From contig CADAJJ010000003.1 in assembly GCA_902788205.1 (NCBI GenBank), forward strand, positions 25,874 to 89,873: a DNA stretch of 64,000 nt, read 5' to 3'. Numbering within the stretch: the first letter of the stretch is position 1; every line of letters begins with the position of its first letter. The position numbers and the translations under genes were made by a program. The notes below the pieces were generated by a model, which made no database searches, was not told the DNA's origin, and saw only the letters and a program-made list of their open reading frames with translations. Shown here piece by piece: positions 15,921 through 23,667 of this stretch. The DNA is from RUG023 sp900315435. Lineage in GTDB: Bacteria > Spirochaetota > Spirochaetia > Sphaerochaetales > Sphaerochaetaceae.

Positions 15921-17282
15921 TTACAGGTTGTAGATATTGATGGTTGCCTTGGGCGGAACAGCGAGAATCTCTTTCAACTCAGGATGCTTGGCAAGCTGGG
16001 CGGGAAGGGCTCTTGCTCTGCCCTTGTTCACGTAGTTCGGATCCTCGAAGGAGTAGTGGAAGTTGGTATGGACGTCGTAGGTGCCCTCCATCAAGGCGTG
16101 GGCGTCTTCGGCGATCACCAGCTCCTCGTCGGTCGGAATGACGAAGATCTTGACCTTGCTGTCTTCTGCGGAGATGCACTCTTCGGCGTTGCGGCAATGG
16201 CAGATGTCGTTCTTGTGCTGGTCCAGCTTGATGCCGAAGAACTCCAGGTTCTTGCAGGCGCCACGGCGGATCTGCTCGCCCATCTCGCCGACACCGGCGG
16301 TGAAGACGATGGCGTCAACCCTGCCGAGCAGGGCGCAGTAGGCGCCGATGTACTTGTTCAGTCTGTGGCACTCCATGTCGACTCCAAGCTGCGCCTTGGC
16401 GTTGCCTTCCAAGGCGGCCTTCTGCACGTCACGGCGGTCACTCATGCCGCAAATACCAATCAAGCCGCTCTTCTTGTTCAAGGCGGTGTCCATCTCGCTG
16501 GCGGTCATGCCGGTCTTGTGCATGATGTAGGGCATGATGGCCGGGTCCATATCGCCGGAGCGGGTACCCATGACCAGACCCTCAAGCGGGGTCAGGCCCA
16601 TGCTGGTGTCGATGCAGACGCCATTCTTGACAGCCGCGACGGAAGCGCCGTTGCCGATGTGGCAGATGATGACGTTGGTGTCCTTGTTCTCCTTGCCGAG
16701 CAGGACCGCGGCACGCTTGGCACAGTACAGGTGGCTGGTGCCATGGAAACCATAGCGGCGGACGCTGTACTTGGTGTACCACTCATAGGGAAGGGCGTAC
16801 ATGAAGGCTTCCGGCGGCATGGTCTGGTGGAACGCGGTATCCATGACGATCGCCTGCGGGACGTTGGGGAGAGCCTTGCGGGCGACTTCGATACCCATGA
16901 TGTTGGCCGGCATGTGAAGCGGCCCGAGGGGAACCACCTTCTTCAGGTCTTCGATGACCTGGTCGGTGACCAGCGCGGACTTCTTGAAATATTCGCCGCC
17001 GTGCAGGACCCTATGGCCGACAGCCCCGATCTCCTTCAGGTCGGTGATGACGCCGTAGGTCGGATCCTGCAGCATCTTCAAGATCATGTCGATCGCTTCC
17101 TTATGGGTTGGAGCGGAGAAGGTCGCATCGTACTCTTCCTTGCCCTGAGATTTCTGCTCAATGGTGGAATACTCCTGGCCGATTCTCTCGACAATGCCCA
17201 CGCAAAGAACGTCTTTCTTCTCCCAGTCGTACACCTGGTATTTGGCGGAAGAAGATCCGCAGTTCAAACACAGAATAACCAT
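15921..17282 (-). CDS. ackA: acetate kinase
   Basis: 453 residues. It has the ASKHA-fold phosphate motifs ILCLNCGSSSAKYQVYDW at the start, AVGHRVLHGGEYF, the catalytic Asp/Arg region MDTAFHQTMP and RRYGFHGTSHLY, HIGNGASVAA, and GLTPLEGLVMGTRSGD. It converts acetyl phosphate and ADP to acetate and ATP, the energy-yielding end of the PFL-based fermentation encoded at 48-50 kb. Most AckA proteins end soon after the segment seen here as FVIPTDEELVIA; this one continues about 55 residues with an aromatic, charged tail. AGGAG lies seven bases before the ATG. No phosphotransacetylase gene is adjacent. Confidence 0.95.
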   Translation of the reverse strand: MVILCLNCGSSSAKYQVYDWEKKDVLCVGIVERIGQEYSTIEQKSQGKEEYDATFSAPTHKEAIDMILKMLQDPTYGVITDLKEIGAVGHRVLHGGEYFKKSALVTDQVIEDLKKVVPLGPLHMPANIMGIEVARKALPNVPQAIVMDTAFHQTMPPEAFMYALPYEWYTKYSVRRYGFHGTSHLYCAKRAAVLLGKENKDTNVIICHIGNGASVAAVKNGVCIDTSMGLTPLEGLVMGTRSGDMDPAIMPYIMHKTGMTASEMDTALNKKSGLIGICGMSDRRDVQKAALEGNAKAQLGVDMECHRLNKYIGAYCALLGRVDAIVFTAGVGEMGEQIRRGACKNLEFFGIKLDQHKNDICHCRNAEECISAEDSKVKIFVIPTDEELVIAEDAHALMEGTYDVHTNFHYSFEDPNYVNKGRARALPAQLAKHPELKEILAVPPKATINIYNL

Positions 17283-17402
17283 CCTGAAACTCCTATTGAT
17301 TGTGTGATGATGCCCATGAAATGCACGGGTTTATTCTAACGAGCATGGCCCGCCGAATCAACGGTTCCGACAGATTCTTCCAGAAACTCCGTTGTATAGG
17401 AT

Positions 17403-18401
17403 ATGTGGAGCATTTTCCTTGTCTGTATGCTGGTCTCTCTCCCGCTTTCCGCTTCGAGCGTGGAGAACGAGATGGGGGGGAAGCGAAGCCGGTTGGTCCT
17501 GGATGGATCATGGCTGCGTGCGACAATAGTCTACGACCGGAAAAGCGGGACCGCGACGCTTGACGGGCTTGGCATTGACCTTGGAATGCTATCTTATGGG
17601 CCGCACGGGTGGGAAAAGCGGACGAGCTTTCCCCTGTTCGCATCCTGGGAATTCGTGCTGGGCAATGGAGGCGTACGGGCTTCTGGGCCCTTTCCGGACC
17701 CGTCAAGCCCCTCGATGGTGGGAGCTTTTGTCGTCGGTTCCGGATTCCGGCTGGAAGTGGATGCCTTCGCGTTTGCCCGGAGGAATCAGGCGGAACCTAC
17801 AGCCATGCTCTTCCGTCCATCGGTGGCAGACACCCCCGGAGGGGTTCTCGCCCGTCTAGAACTTGCCTCAGGCACTGCCAGCTCGGTCTGGGAACTGGTG
17901 GTGACCGAACAGCTCGGCGTGACGGGATATGTGGACGGAAACATTGCCCTGGGCAATCTGGCCTTCACTGTCTGCTATGGTCATCCCCAGTGGCCGCTCT
18001 CCTACCGGATCCGGCTCAATGGTGGCATGGTCAGGGCTGATTTCGAGCGGCATTACGGACCTACACCGCTGTTCCGTGGCAAGACGCGCAATGAGCGCAG
18101 ACAGTGGAAAGTGTCTTTGTCCGGTCAGGACTGGAGCCTTGCGATAGGCTCCTCCAAACGGAACAACCTGCGCGCAAGAATCGTGGTGGAGGCAAGCATG
18201 CGTGCGTGGGAACTGAAAGCAACCCTTCAGAAAGGTACTATGAGATCCTGGTCTTTTTCCTGGCGGAACCAGAATCTGCTTCTCGGTTACGGCTCCTCGG
18301 GCTTGTTCTGTTCGTTGGTGTGGGAAGAGGAAAGGTGGCGGTGGAGCTTGGAGTCAAAGGCGGGAAGGCGGATTTCCCTGAAGGTCCGTTATGCGTGGTG
18401 A
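17403..18401 (+). CDS. unknown secreted protein, possibly outer-membrane beta-barrel
   Basis: 332 residues I do not recognise. The N terminus (MWSIFLVCMLVSLPLSASS) is a signal peptide. The rest is rich in alternating hydrophobic/polar strands, Gly, Trp and Arg, with few helices, and the chain ends in KVRYAW; a terminal aromatic residue after alternating strands is typical of outer-membrane barrels. No ribosome-binding site of the usual kind precedes the ATG (AGGAT is too close), so the start is uncertain, with a second ATG at 17427. The last 48 bases overlap the end of murB on the other strand. The gene is divergent from ackA. Confidence 0.6.
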   Translation: MWSIFLVCMLVSLPLSASSVENEMGGKRSRLVLDGSWLRATIVYDRKSGTATLDGLGIDLGMLSYGPHGWEKRTSFPLFASWEFVLGNGGVRASGPFPDPSSPSMVGAFVVGSGFRLEVDAFAFARRNQAEPTAMLFRPSVADTPGGVLARLELASGTASSVWELVVTEQLGVTGYVDGNIALGNLAFTVCYGHPQWPLSYRIRLNGGMVRADFERHYGPTPLFRGKTRNERRQWKVSLSGQDWSLAIGSSKRNNLRARIVVEASMRAWELKATLQKGTMRSWSFSWRNQNLLLGYGSSGLFCSLVWEEERWRWSLESKAGRRISLKVRYAW

Positions 18402-19313
18402 CGGGCGGCCGAGGAAGTGGACTTCATATGCGAGCTCCACTCCGGTCTGTTGTCTGACCGTGTTCCTGATTTCCTCTCCGAGCAGGTACAGGTCATCACT
18501 GGTCGCTTCTCCGGTGTTGACCACGAAGTTGGCATGGTAGGGGCTGACCATCGCGCCCCCGATCCGCTTGCCTTTCAGACCGCACGCCTCGATCAGCTTC
18601 CCTGCCGTTTCTCCTTCAGGATTCTTGAAGAAGCAACCGCAGGAGGGCCAGTCGAACTGGTGGTTCGCCCTTCGCGTCCGCATGGCTCCTTCCTTGATCG
18701 TGCGCAGCGGGGCGGTCTGCTTGGTCGGGTGGAGCAGGAATCCTGCCTCGTAGATGATGGCGCCATCGATGTGCTTGAAGGGACTTTCCCTGTTTCCGAA
18801 ATCCTCTGGATACGCCTCGAGTCGTCTCAGCTCTCCGTTCCGGTCGATCCAGTCGACGTAGTAGAGATGGCTGCTGATCGTGGTGCCGCCTGCCCCGGCG
18901 TTGCCGAAGACGGCCCCGCCGACGGTACCGGGAATGCCGCCGAGCATTTCCAACCCTGCGAGTCCGGCATCGATGGAAAGGTTGATCGCCTTGTCCAGCT
19001 GCATGCCCGCCCTGGCGCAGAAGAGAACGCCGTTGATGTGGCAACGGGTCAGATGGGTGGTGATGATCGTCAGGCCGGGGATTCCCCTGTCGCTGATGAC
19101 GCAGTTGGTCGCCGATCCGATGATGGTCACCGGCATATGCTGTTCGTCCGCCCAGGCAAGCGCGGCACGGATGTCATGGAAATCCTTGCAATACAAAGCG
19201 TAGTCCGCCCTTCCACGGGTATGCATCGAACTGTGGGGATTCAGGTCGAAATCCTTGAGGAGCAATTCGGTTATGTTGATTTTTTCCCTAGGCGGAAGTA
19301 CATTGGATTCCAT
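18354..19313 (-). CDS. murB: UDP-N-acetylenolpyruvoylglucosamine reductase
   Basis: 319 residues from the ATG at 19313. FAD-binding and catalytic features are visible: GRADYALYCKDFHDI, TIIGSATNCVISDRGIPGL, the loop EMLGGIPGTVGGAVFGNAGA, the catalytic-Ser region GCFFKNPEGETAGKLIEACG, and the late Glu in ELAYEVHFLG. It makes UDP-MurNAc for peptidoglycan. The open frame extends to 19349, but that would cover the promoter. There is no Shine-Dalgarno sequence; TATACT ends six bases before the ATG. The 17 residues after FLG extend past the usual MurB end and overlap the convergent unknown gene. Confidence 0.92.
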   Translation of the reverse strand: MESNVLPPREKINITELLLKDFDLNPHSSMHTRGRADYALYCKDFHDIRAALAWADEQHMPVTIIGSATNCVISDRGIPGLTIITTHLTRCHINGVLFCARAGMQLDKAINLSIDAGLAGLEMLGGIPGTVGGAVFGNAGAGGTTISSHLYYVDWIDRNGELRRLEAYPEDFGNRESPFKHIDGAIIYEAGFLLHPTKQTAPLRTIKEGAMRTRRANHQFDWPSCGCFFKNPEGETAGKLIEACGLKGKRIGGAMVSPYHANFVVNTGEATSDDLYLLGEEIRNTVRQQTGVELAYEVHFLGRPSPRITDLQGNPPSRL

Positions 19314-19319
19314 ACGGTG

Positions 19320-19349
19320 AGTATACCTTGTCGGCTTGAAGGCTGGCAA
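19320..19349 (-). promoter_or_regulatory. murB promoter, leaderless geometry
   Basis: Minus-strand TTGCCA (19344-19349), 18-base spacer, TATACT (19320-19325), then six bases to the murB ATG. Both hexamers are close to consensus, so transcription should begin at or next to the ATG. This is the best single example of the leaderless pattern in the window. Confidence 0.65.
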
Positions 19350-19368
19350 TCGTCGGAAGGAGCAGAGT

Positions 19369-20787
19369 ATGAGTATACGTGTCTATAACACGATGAGCCG
19401 AAGTGTGGAAGAATTCGTCCCCCTGAAAACGGGGTTTGTGGGCATGTATACCTGTGGACCCACCGTCTACAACTATGCACATATCGGCAATCTGAGGACC
19501 TTTCTCTTCGAGGACCTGTTGAAGCGCATGCTGATGTACAACGGCTACAAGGTCAAGCATGTCATGAACATCACCGATGTCGGCCATCTGACCGGTGACG
19601 GAGACGAGGGAGAGGACAAGGTGGAGAAAATGGCCCACAAGATGCACAAGACATCCTGGGAAATCGCCGACTTCTACACCAAGGCATTCTTCAAGGACTA
19701 TGACTCGCTGAACATCATCCGGCCGACGGTCGTCTGCAAGGCTACCGACCACATCAAGGAGATGATCGCGTTGATCCAACGCTTGGAGGAGAAGGGGCAC
19801 ACCTATATCTCCGGAGGCAACGTCTACTTCGACATCTCCTCGATTTCCGACTATGGCAAGCTGGCAAGGCTGAAGCTGGACTCCCTGCAGGACGCCCACC
19901 GCGACGATATCTTCCTTGACGGAAACAAGAAGAACCCGAAGGATTTCGTGCTCTGGTTCACCAACAGCAAGTTCGGCAACCAGGAGATGATGTGGGACTC
20001 TCCATGGGGTCGTGGATTTCCTGGCTGGCATATCGAGTGCTCCGCCATGAGCATGAAATATCTGGGCGAGTCCTTCGACTTCCACTGCGGTGGCATCGAC
20101 GCCATTCCCGTCCACCACACCAACGAGATTGCCCAGAGCGAGGCTGCGACCGGGCACAAATGGGTCAATTACTGGATGCACGGCGAGTTTCTCTTGGACG
20201 ACAGCGGAAAGATGAGCAAGAGCAATGGCGAGTTCTTGACGATGAGCGTGCTGGTCGGCAAAGGCTATGATCCGATGGACTATCGCTATTTTTGCCTTGG
20301 TGGCCACTACCGCTCCCAGCTGAAGTTCAGTTGGGAGGCGCTGGACGCAGCCCGCAAGGCGAGACTCGGCATCGTCTCGAAGGTGGGAGAGTTGCTTGCC
20401 AAGGGTGCCAGAAGAAGCGCCCTTGCCAGCGATGAGGCGAAACGGCTGAAGGCGGAATTCACCGAGCACATCAATAACGACCTGAGCAGCCCGCGCGCCC
20501 TTGCCGACCTGTTCGCCGTCTTCAAGAGCGGCCTTGGCGACGATGAGAAATACTCTCTCGTCCTCGATTTCGACCAAGTCCTCGGACTTGAGTTGGACAA
20601 GGTGACAGCCAAGCGGGAAGAGGGCGTCCAGGAACTGGATCCCGAGCTGAAGATGCTGCTCCAGGAACGCGCCGATGCCAAGAAGGCGAAGGATTGGGCC
20701 GCCGCGGACCGGATCCGCGCCGCTCTGAAGGCGAAAGGCTTCGTGGTCAAGGATACTCCTCAGGGACCTGTCCTCGAAAAGAATTGA
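19369..20787 (+). CDS. cysS: cysteinyl-tRNA synthetase
   Basis: 472 residues, within the usual 460-500. It has the zinc-binding Cys and HIGH-type motif in GMYTCGPTVYNYAHIGN, the conserved WHIECSAMSMKYLG and HHTNEIAQSEAATG segments with zinc ligands, and the KMSKS loop in SGKMSKSNGEF. It charges tRNA-Cys. The start at 19369 follows GGAAGGAG at good spacing. It is divergent from murB by 55 bp. The sigma factor gene begins 25 bp downstream, so cotranscription with the sigma/anti-sigma pair is possible. Confidence 0.96.
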   Translation: MSIRVYNTMSRSVEEFVPLKTGFVGMYTCGPTVYNYAHIGNLRTFLFEDLLKRMLMYNGYKVKHVMNITDVGHLTGDGDEGEDKVEKMAHKMHKTSWEIADFYTKAFFKDYDSLNIIRPTVVCKATDHIKEMIALIQRLEEKGHTYISGGNVYFDISSISDYGKLARLKLDSLQDAHRDDIFLDGNKKNPKDFVLWFTNSKFGNQEMMWDSPWGRGFPGWHIECSAMSMKYLGESFDFHCGGIDAIPVHHTNEIAQSEAATGHKWVNYWMHGEFLLDDSGKMSKSNGEFLTMSVLVGKGYDPMDYRYFCLGGHYRSQLKFSWEALDAARKARLGIVSKVGELLAKGARRSALASDEAKRLKAEFTEHINNDLSSPRALADLFAVFKSGLGDDEKYSLVLDFDQVLGLELDKVTAKREEGVQELDPELKMLLQERADAKKAKDWAAADRIRAALKAKGFVVKDTPQGPVLEKN

Positions 20788-20812
20788 TGTTGTAACTTTC
20801 TGGAGAGGTCAT

Positions 20813-21343
20813 TTGTTGTCAGGTATGGAAGTGCAAAGCAACGATGAGCAATGCTTCCGTCAGGTGTACCGAAGTTTTTTCCCCATGTTGCTCCGCGTGG
20901 TGTACCACATAACGAACAACGAGGACATGGCTGAGGAAATCTGTCAGGAAGCGTTCATCAGGTTTTATGACAAAGCGATGACGTTCCCGAGCGAGGACGA
21001 CGCCAAGTATTGGTTGATCCGGGTCGCGAAAAACCTGGCGATCAACCAGGTGAAGCGACGCGCGAGGGAATTGGGAATGGTGGAAAAGCTGAAGAAGCTT
21101 CCCCAGACCCCGCAGCAGGACGGTGTCCAGAAGCTATTGGAGAAAGAGGCCACAGAAGAGGTCCGGAAAGCAATAGCGGATCTGCCGGAGAAATTCCGTT
21201 TGGTCATCGTGATGAAGGAATACACCGACATGGACTACAAGCAGATTGGTCAGGCGTTGCACATTTCCGTGAGTAATGTGAAGGTGAGGGCCTTCCGGGC
21301 AAGGAAAATGCTGGAAGCCGCCCTTCGCCGGAGCAGGGAGTGA
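20813..21343 (+). CDS. ECF-type RNA polymerase sigma factor
   Basis: 176 residues with region 2 at about residues 20-85 (LLRVVYHITNNEDMAEEICQ, then EAFIRFYDKA and YWLIRVAKNLAINQVKRRAR) and region 4 at about 120-172 (LPEKFRLVIVMKEYTDMDYK, IGQALHISVSNVKVRAFRA). It would direct transcription of a stress or envelope regulon, under control of the membrane anti-sigma factor encoded next. The start is a TTG at 20813 or 20816 after GGAGAGG; an in-frame ATG at 20825 is too far from that site. Its stop overlaps the next gene's possible GTG start. Confidence 0.9.
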   Translation: MLSGMEVQSNDEQCFRQVYRSFFPMLLRVVYHITNNEDMAEEICQEAFIRFYDKAMTFPSEDDAKYWLIRVAKNLAINQVKRRARELGMVEKLKKLPQTPQQDGVQKLLEKEATEEVRKAIADLPEKFRLVIVMKEYTDMDYKQIGQALHISVSNVKVRAFRARKMLEAALRRSRE

Positions 21344-21345
21344 GC

Positions 21346-21879
21346 ATGTGCGTTGATGACGAGTTACTGAGCGCCTATCTGGACGGAGAGCTTCAGGAGC
21401 CTTGGAGAACCCAGGTCGAGCAGCACCTGCACTATTGCAGTGCCTGCAAGAACCGTTTTGAGCAACTGAAGGCCCTTGACGCGAAGCTTCAGTCCGTGAC
21501 GCTGAGTGATGACGAGATCAAGCAGAGACAGGATCGGGTGTTGGCCTATTTCGAACGAAGCCGCTTTCCCCAACAGAAGAAAGCAGGTCTCTTCCGGAAA
21601 AAGGTGCAGGTGCGGCTTGTACCTGCATTGCTTTCCAGCGCGGCAGCCTTTGTGATTGTGTTCATCGGAGCCTTCGTGCTCTTCGGAACCAACACGAAAC
21701 AGACGGAAACGCTGTTGCCCGGCATCGCCAGTCCGGTGGATAGCGCCAACATCCGCCAGGTATCCGAGGTCAGGCCCCAGTCGTTGGACGCCTATTCGGT
21801 CGACCAGATTGTGGATTACCTGGAGCAGAAGGGCTATGCGGTGGAATTGCATCTGAAGGCGGTCGAACCAATCAGGTAA
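21346..21879 (+). CDS. membrane-anchored anti-sigma factor with zinc-finger (ZAS) motif
   Basis: 177 residues from the ATG at 21346, five bases after AGGGAG; a GTG at 21340 is the alternative. The N-terminal domain has the ZAS arrangement (DDELLSAYLDGEL, then HLHYCSACKNRF, an HxxxCxxC). One transmembrane helix spans roughly residues 88-112 (LLSSAAAFVIVFIGAFVLFG), followed by a periplasmic tail of about 65 residues. Family members bind the cognate ECF sigma factor at the inner membrane and release it on an envelope or redox signal. The direct coupling to the sigma gene supports the pairing. A strong terminator follows. Confidence 0.88.
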   Translation: MCVDDELLSAYLDGELQEPWRTQVEQHLHYCSACKNRFEQLKALDAKLQSVTLSDDEIKQRQDRVLAYFERSRFPQQKKAGLFRKKVQVRLVPALLSSAAAFVIVFIGAFVLFGTNTKQTETLLPGIASPVDSANIRQVSEVRPQSLDAYSVDQIVDYLEQKGYAVELHLKAVEPIR

Positions 21880-21906
21880 GGCCAAAAGCAACCCTCTCTG
21901 TTGCAT

Positions 21907-21949
21907 ACAAAGCCCCCCAAAGGATGATTCCCGGGGGCTTTGTCGTTTT
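21907..21949 (+). terminator. intrinsic terminator after the anti-sigma gene
   Basis: Stem ACAAAGCCCCC (21907-21917) with GGGGGCTTTGT (21933-21943), followed by CGTTTTC. Confidence 0.85.
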
Positions 21950-21961
21950 CTAGAGGGCTTG

Positions 21962-22126
21962 TCATCGTAGCGTATGGAGCTCGCTGAAAATCTCGTCGGC
22001 CTCTTTGCCGCTGAGAACGATGCCGTAATCAAACGCGATTTGTTTGATGGCCCTGCTGTCCTTTGCTCCCATCAGTTCTGCCTTCACCTTGCCAATGATC
22101 CGGTCGTACAATTCTGTTGCCTGCAT
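21962..22126 (-). CDS. small hypothetical protein, 54 residues
   Basis: The protein starts MQATELYDRIIGKVKAEL and is predicted helical and charged. I recognise no family. The ATG at 22126 has GGAGGT five bases upstream; the open frame extends to 22174 but that extension would cover the ribosome-binding site. It lies 44 bp downstream of the rhodanese gene on the same strand and is probably cotranscribed with it. Confidence 0.6.
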   Translation of the reverse strand: MQATELYDRIIGKVKAELMGAKDSRAIKQIAFDYGIVLSGKEADEIFSELHTLR

Positions 22127-22170
22127 GGAGTACCTCCCTCGACGAGTTGGAAGAAGTATACCATGGTTTG

Positions 22171-22476
22171 TCAATTTTTGGTGATGGGACCTTTCCAGTC
22201 CAGGATGCCGCCCATGTTGGAAAGGTCGGTGTAGCCCAGCTCGTCCAGCTTGGTCATCGCGTCCTCCGCCCGCAGCCCGCTACGGCAGTAGAGCAGGATT
22301 CTGGCGTTTTTGTCCGGGAGTTCTTCCGGTTCTCCCTTGATCGACTCGTTGCGGATATTGATTGCTCCGGGAATGTGTCCTGCCTTGAATTCCTCGGGTG
22401 TCCTGACATCGACGAGGACCACATGTTTCTCCTCGATCATCCGTTTTCCTTCTTCTTGGCTGATATCCCGCATCAT
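22171..22476 (-). CDS. single-domain rhodanese-like protein
   Basis: 101 residues, one rhodanese domain. It has VVLVDVRTPEEFKAGHIPGA and the catalytic loop LLYCRSGLRAEDA, where Cys would carry the persulfide, like GlpE or PspE. The loop CRSGLR is a normal active-site pattern. Sulfur transfer to an unknown acceptor is the expected role. ACAGGAGAG lies upstream of the ATG pair at 22476/22473. It is divergent from mtnA. Confidence 0.88.
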   Translation of the reverse strand: MMRDISQEEGKRMIEEKHVVLVDVRTPEEFKAGHIPGAINIRNESIKGEPEELPDKNARILLYCRSGLRAEDAMTKLDELGYTDLSNMGGILDWKGPITKN

Positions 22477-22545
22477 CGTGTGTTCTCTCCTGTCTGGAAG
22501 CTACCAACCGGGATGGATTTGGTCAATGCCAGCCGGTTCCTTTTG

Positions 22546-22554
22546 TGCTACTAT
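22546..22554 (+). promoter_or_regulatory. extended -10 promoter of mtnA, leaderless geometry
   Basis: TGC-TACTAT with seven bases to the ATG at 22562 and no Shine-Dalgarno site. No good -35 is present, as expected for an extended -10 promoter. Confidence 0.5.
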
Positions 22555-22561
22555 TGCTGCT

Positions 22562-23611
22562 ATGAACGACTTTGAAACCGTCTATCTCGATGACAAGACG
22601 AGGAAACTGGTCATCCTCGACCAGACCAGACTGCCCAATGAAATCACCTATCTCTTTCTGAACGACCCCAAGGAAATCTGGGAAGCCATCTATCTGCTCA
22701 AGGTGCGCGGCGCGCCGGCCATCGGTGTCTCTGCCGCCATCGGCCTGTGGGCCATTCTGGCGCGTGAGCGGTATTCCTCCAAGGAGCAGTTCTTCTCCCG
22801 CCTCCATCAGATGGTGGAATACCTGGACAGCGCCCGCCCCACGGCGGTCAACCTGTCCTGGGCGTTGGAGACGATGGAGCAGGAGGCGTTGGGCCATAGG
22901 GATTTTTCGGTCGACGGGATCCTGCAGGTGCTGCACGACAAGGCGGTGAGGATCCGGGAGGACGACATAGCCATGTGCAAGGCGATCGGGGAACATGCCT
23001 TGACACTGGTCAAACCCGGTGACGGCCTGCTTACCCACTGCAATGCAGGGCGTCTTGCCACCGTCAAGTACGGAACGGCGACGGCGGTCATGTATCTCGG
23101 GCAGGAGCGGGGGTATCATTTCCACGTCTTCTGCGACGAGACCAGACCGCTTTTGCAGGGTGCCAGGCTTACCGCCTTCGAACTGCACCAGGCCGGCATC
23201 GACGTCACTTTGGAGTGCGACGGGATGAGCGCGAGCGCGATGCGCAAAGGGTTGATCCAGGCGGTCTTCGTGGGGGCTGACCGGGTAGCTGCCAACGGTG
23301 ATTTCGCCAACAAGATCGGAACCAGCATGCTGGCTCTGGCAGCGTGGCGCTACCATGTCCCGTTCTACTGCTGCGCCCCTTCAAGCTCGATTGATTTTTC
23401 CACCGCCAGCGGGGATGGCATCGTCATCGAGGAACGGAAACCGGAGGAGGTGACCGACATGTGGTACCAAGCTCCCATGGCTCCTCGGGGCATCAAGGTC
23501 TTCAACCCTGCCTTCGACGTGACCGACCATGACTTGGTGACCGGCATCATCACCGAGAAGGGGATTGCGAGATATCCGTATGACCAGAGTCTCAGAAGGA
23601 TGCTTGGTTGA
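22562..23611 (+). CDS. mtnA: S-methyl-5-thioribose-1-phosphate isomerase
   Basis: 349 residues, the MtnA size. Landmarks are LLKVRGAPAIGVSAAIGL, SARPTAVNLSWAL, the active-site Cys in THCNAGRLATVKYGTA, CDETRPLLQGARLTAFEL and the catalytic Asp in VGADRVAANGDFANKIGT. It isomerises methylthioribose 1-phosphate to the ribulose form in methionine salvage, or feeds related shunts. CNAG rather than the commoner CNTG is a small change. No other salvage gene (mtnK, mtnB, mtnD) is nearby. The start is fixed by the family N terminus (VYLDDKTRKLVILDQTRLP). Confidence 0.92.
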   Translation: MNDFETVYLDDKTRKLVILDQTRLPNEITYLFLNDPKEIWEAIYLLKVRGAPAIGVSAAIGLWAILARERYSSKEQFFSRLHQMVEYLDSARPTAVNLSWALETMEQEALGHRDFSVDGILQVLHDKAVRIREDDIAMCKAIGEHALTLVKPGDGLLTHCNAGRLATVKYGTATAVMYLGQERGYHFHVFCDETRPLLQGARLTAFELHQAGIDVTLECDGMSASAMRKGLIQAVFVGADRVAANGDFANKIGTSMLALAAWRYHVPFYCCAPSSSIDFSTASGDGIVIEERKPEEVTDMWYQAPMAPRGIKVFNPAFDVTDHDLVTGIITEKGIARYPYDQSLRRMLG

Positions 23612-23636
23612 ATCATACGGCTGTTTCCGCTAGTAT
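23608..23636 (+). promoter_or_regulatory. valS promoter
   Basis: TTGAAT (23608-23613, overlapping the mtnA stop), 17-base spacer, TAGTAT (23631-23636). The leader carries AGGAGG before the valS ATG. Confidence 0.6.
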
Positions 23637-23667
23637 GGGGGATAAGTTTTTTCCGCAGGAGGATCGC

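Noticed and set aside
17300..17563. 87-codon plus-strand frame overlapping the start of the barrel-like gene
   Set aside because: Overlaps the ackA start region and the signal peptide of the unknown gene; no ribosome-binding site.
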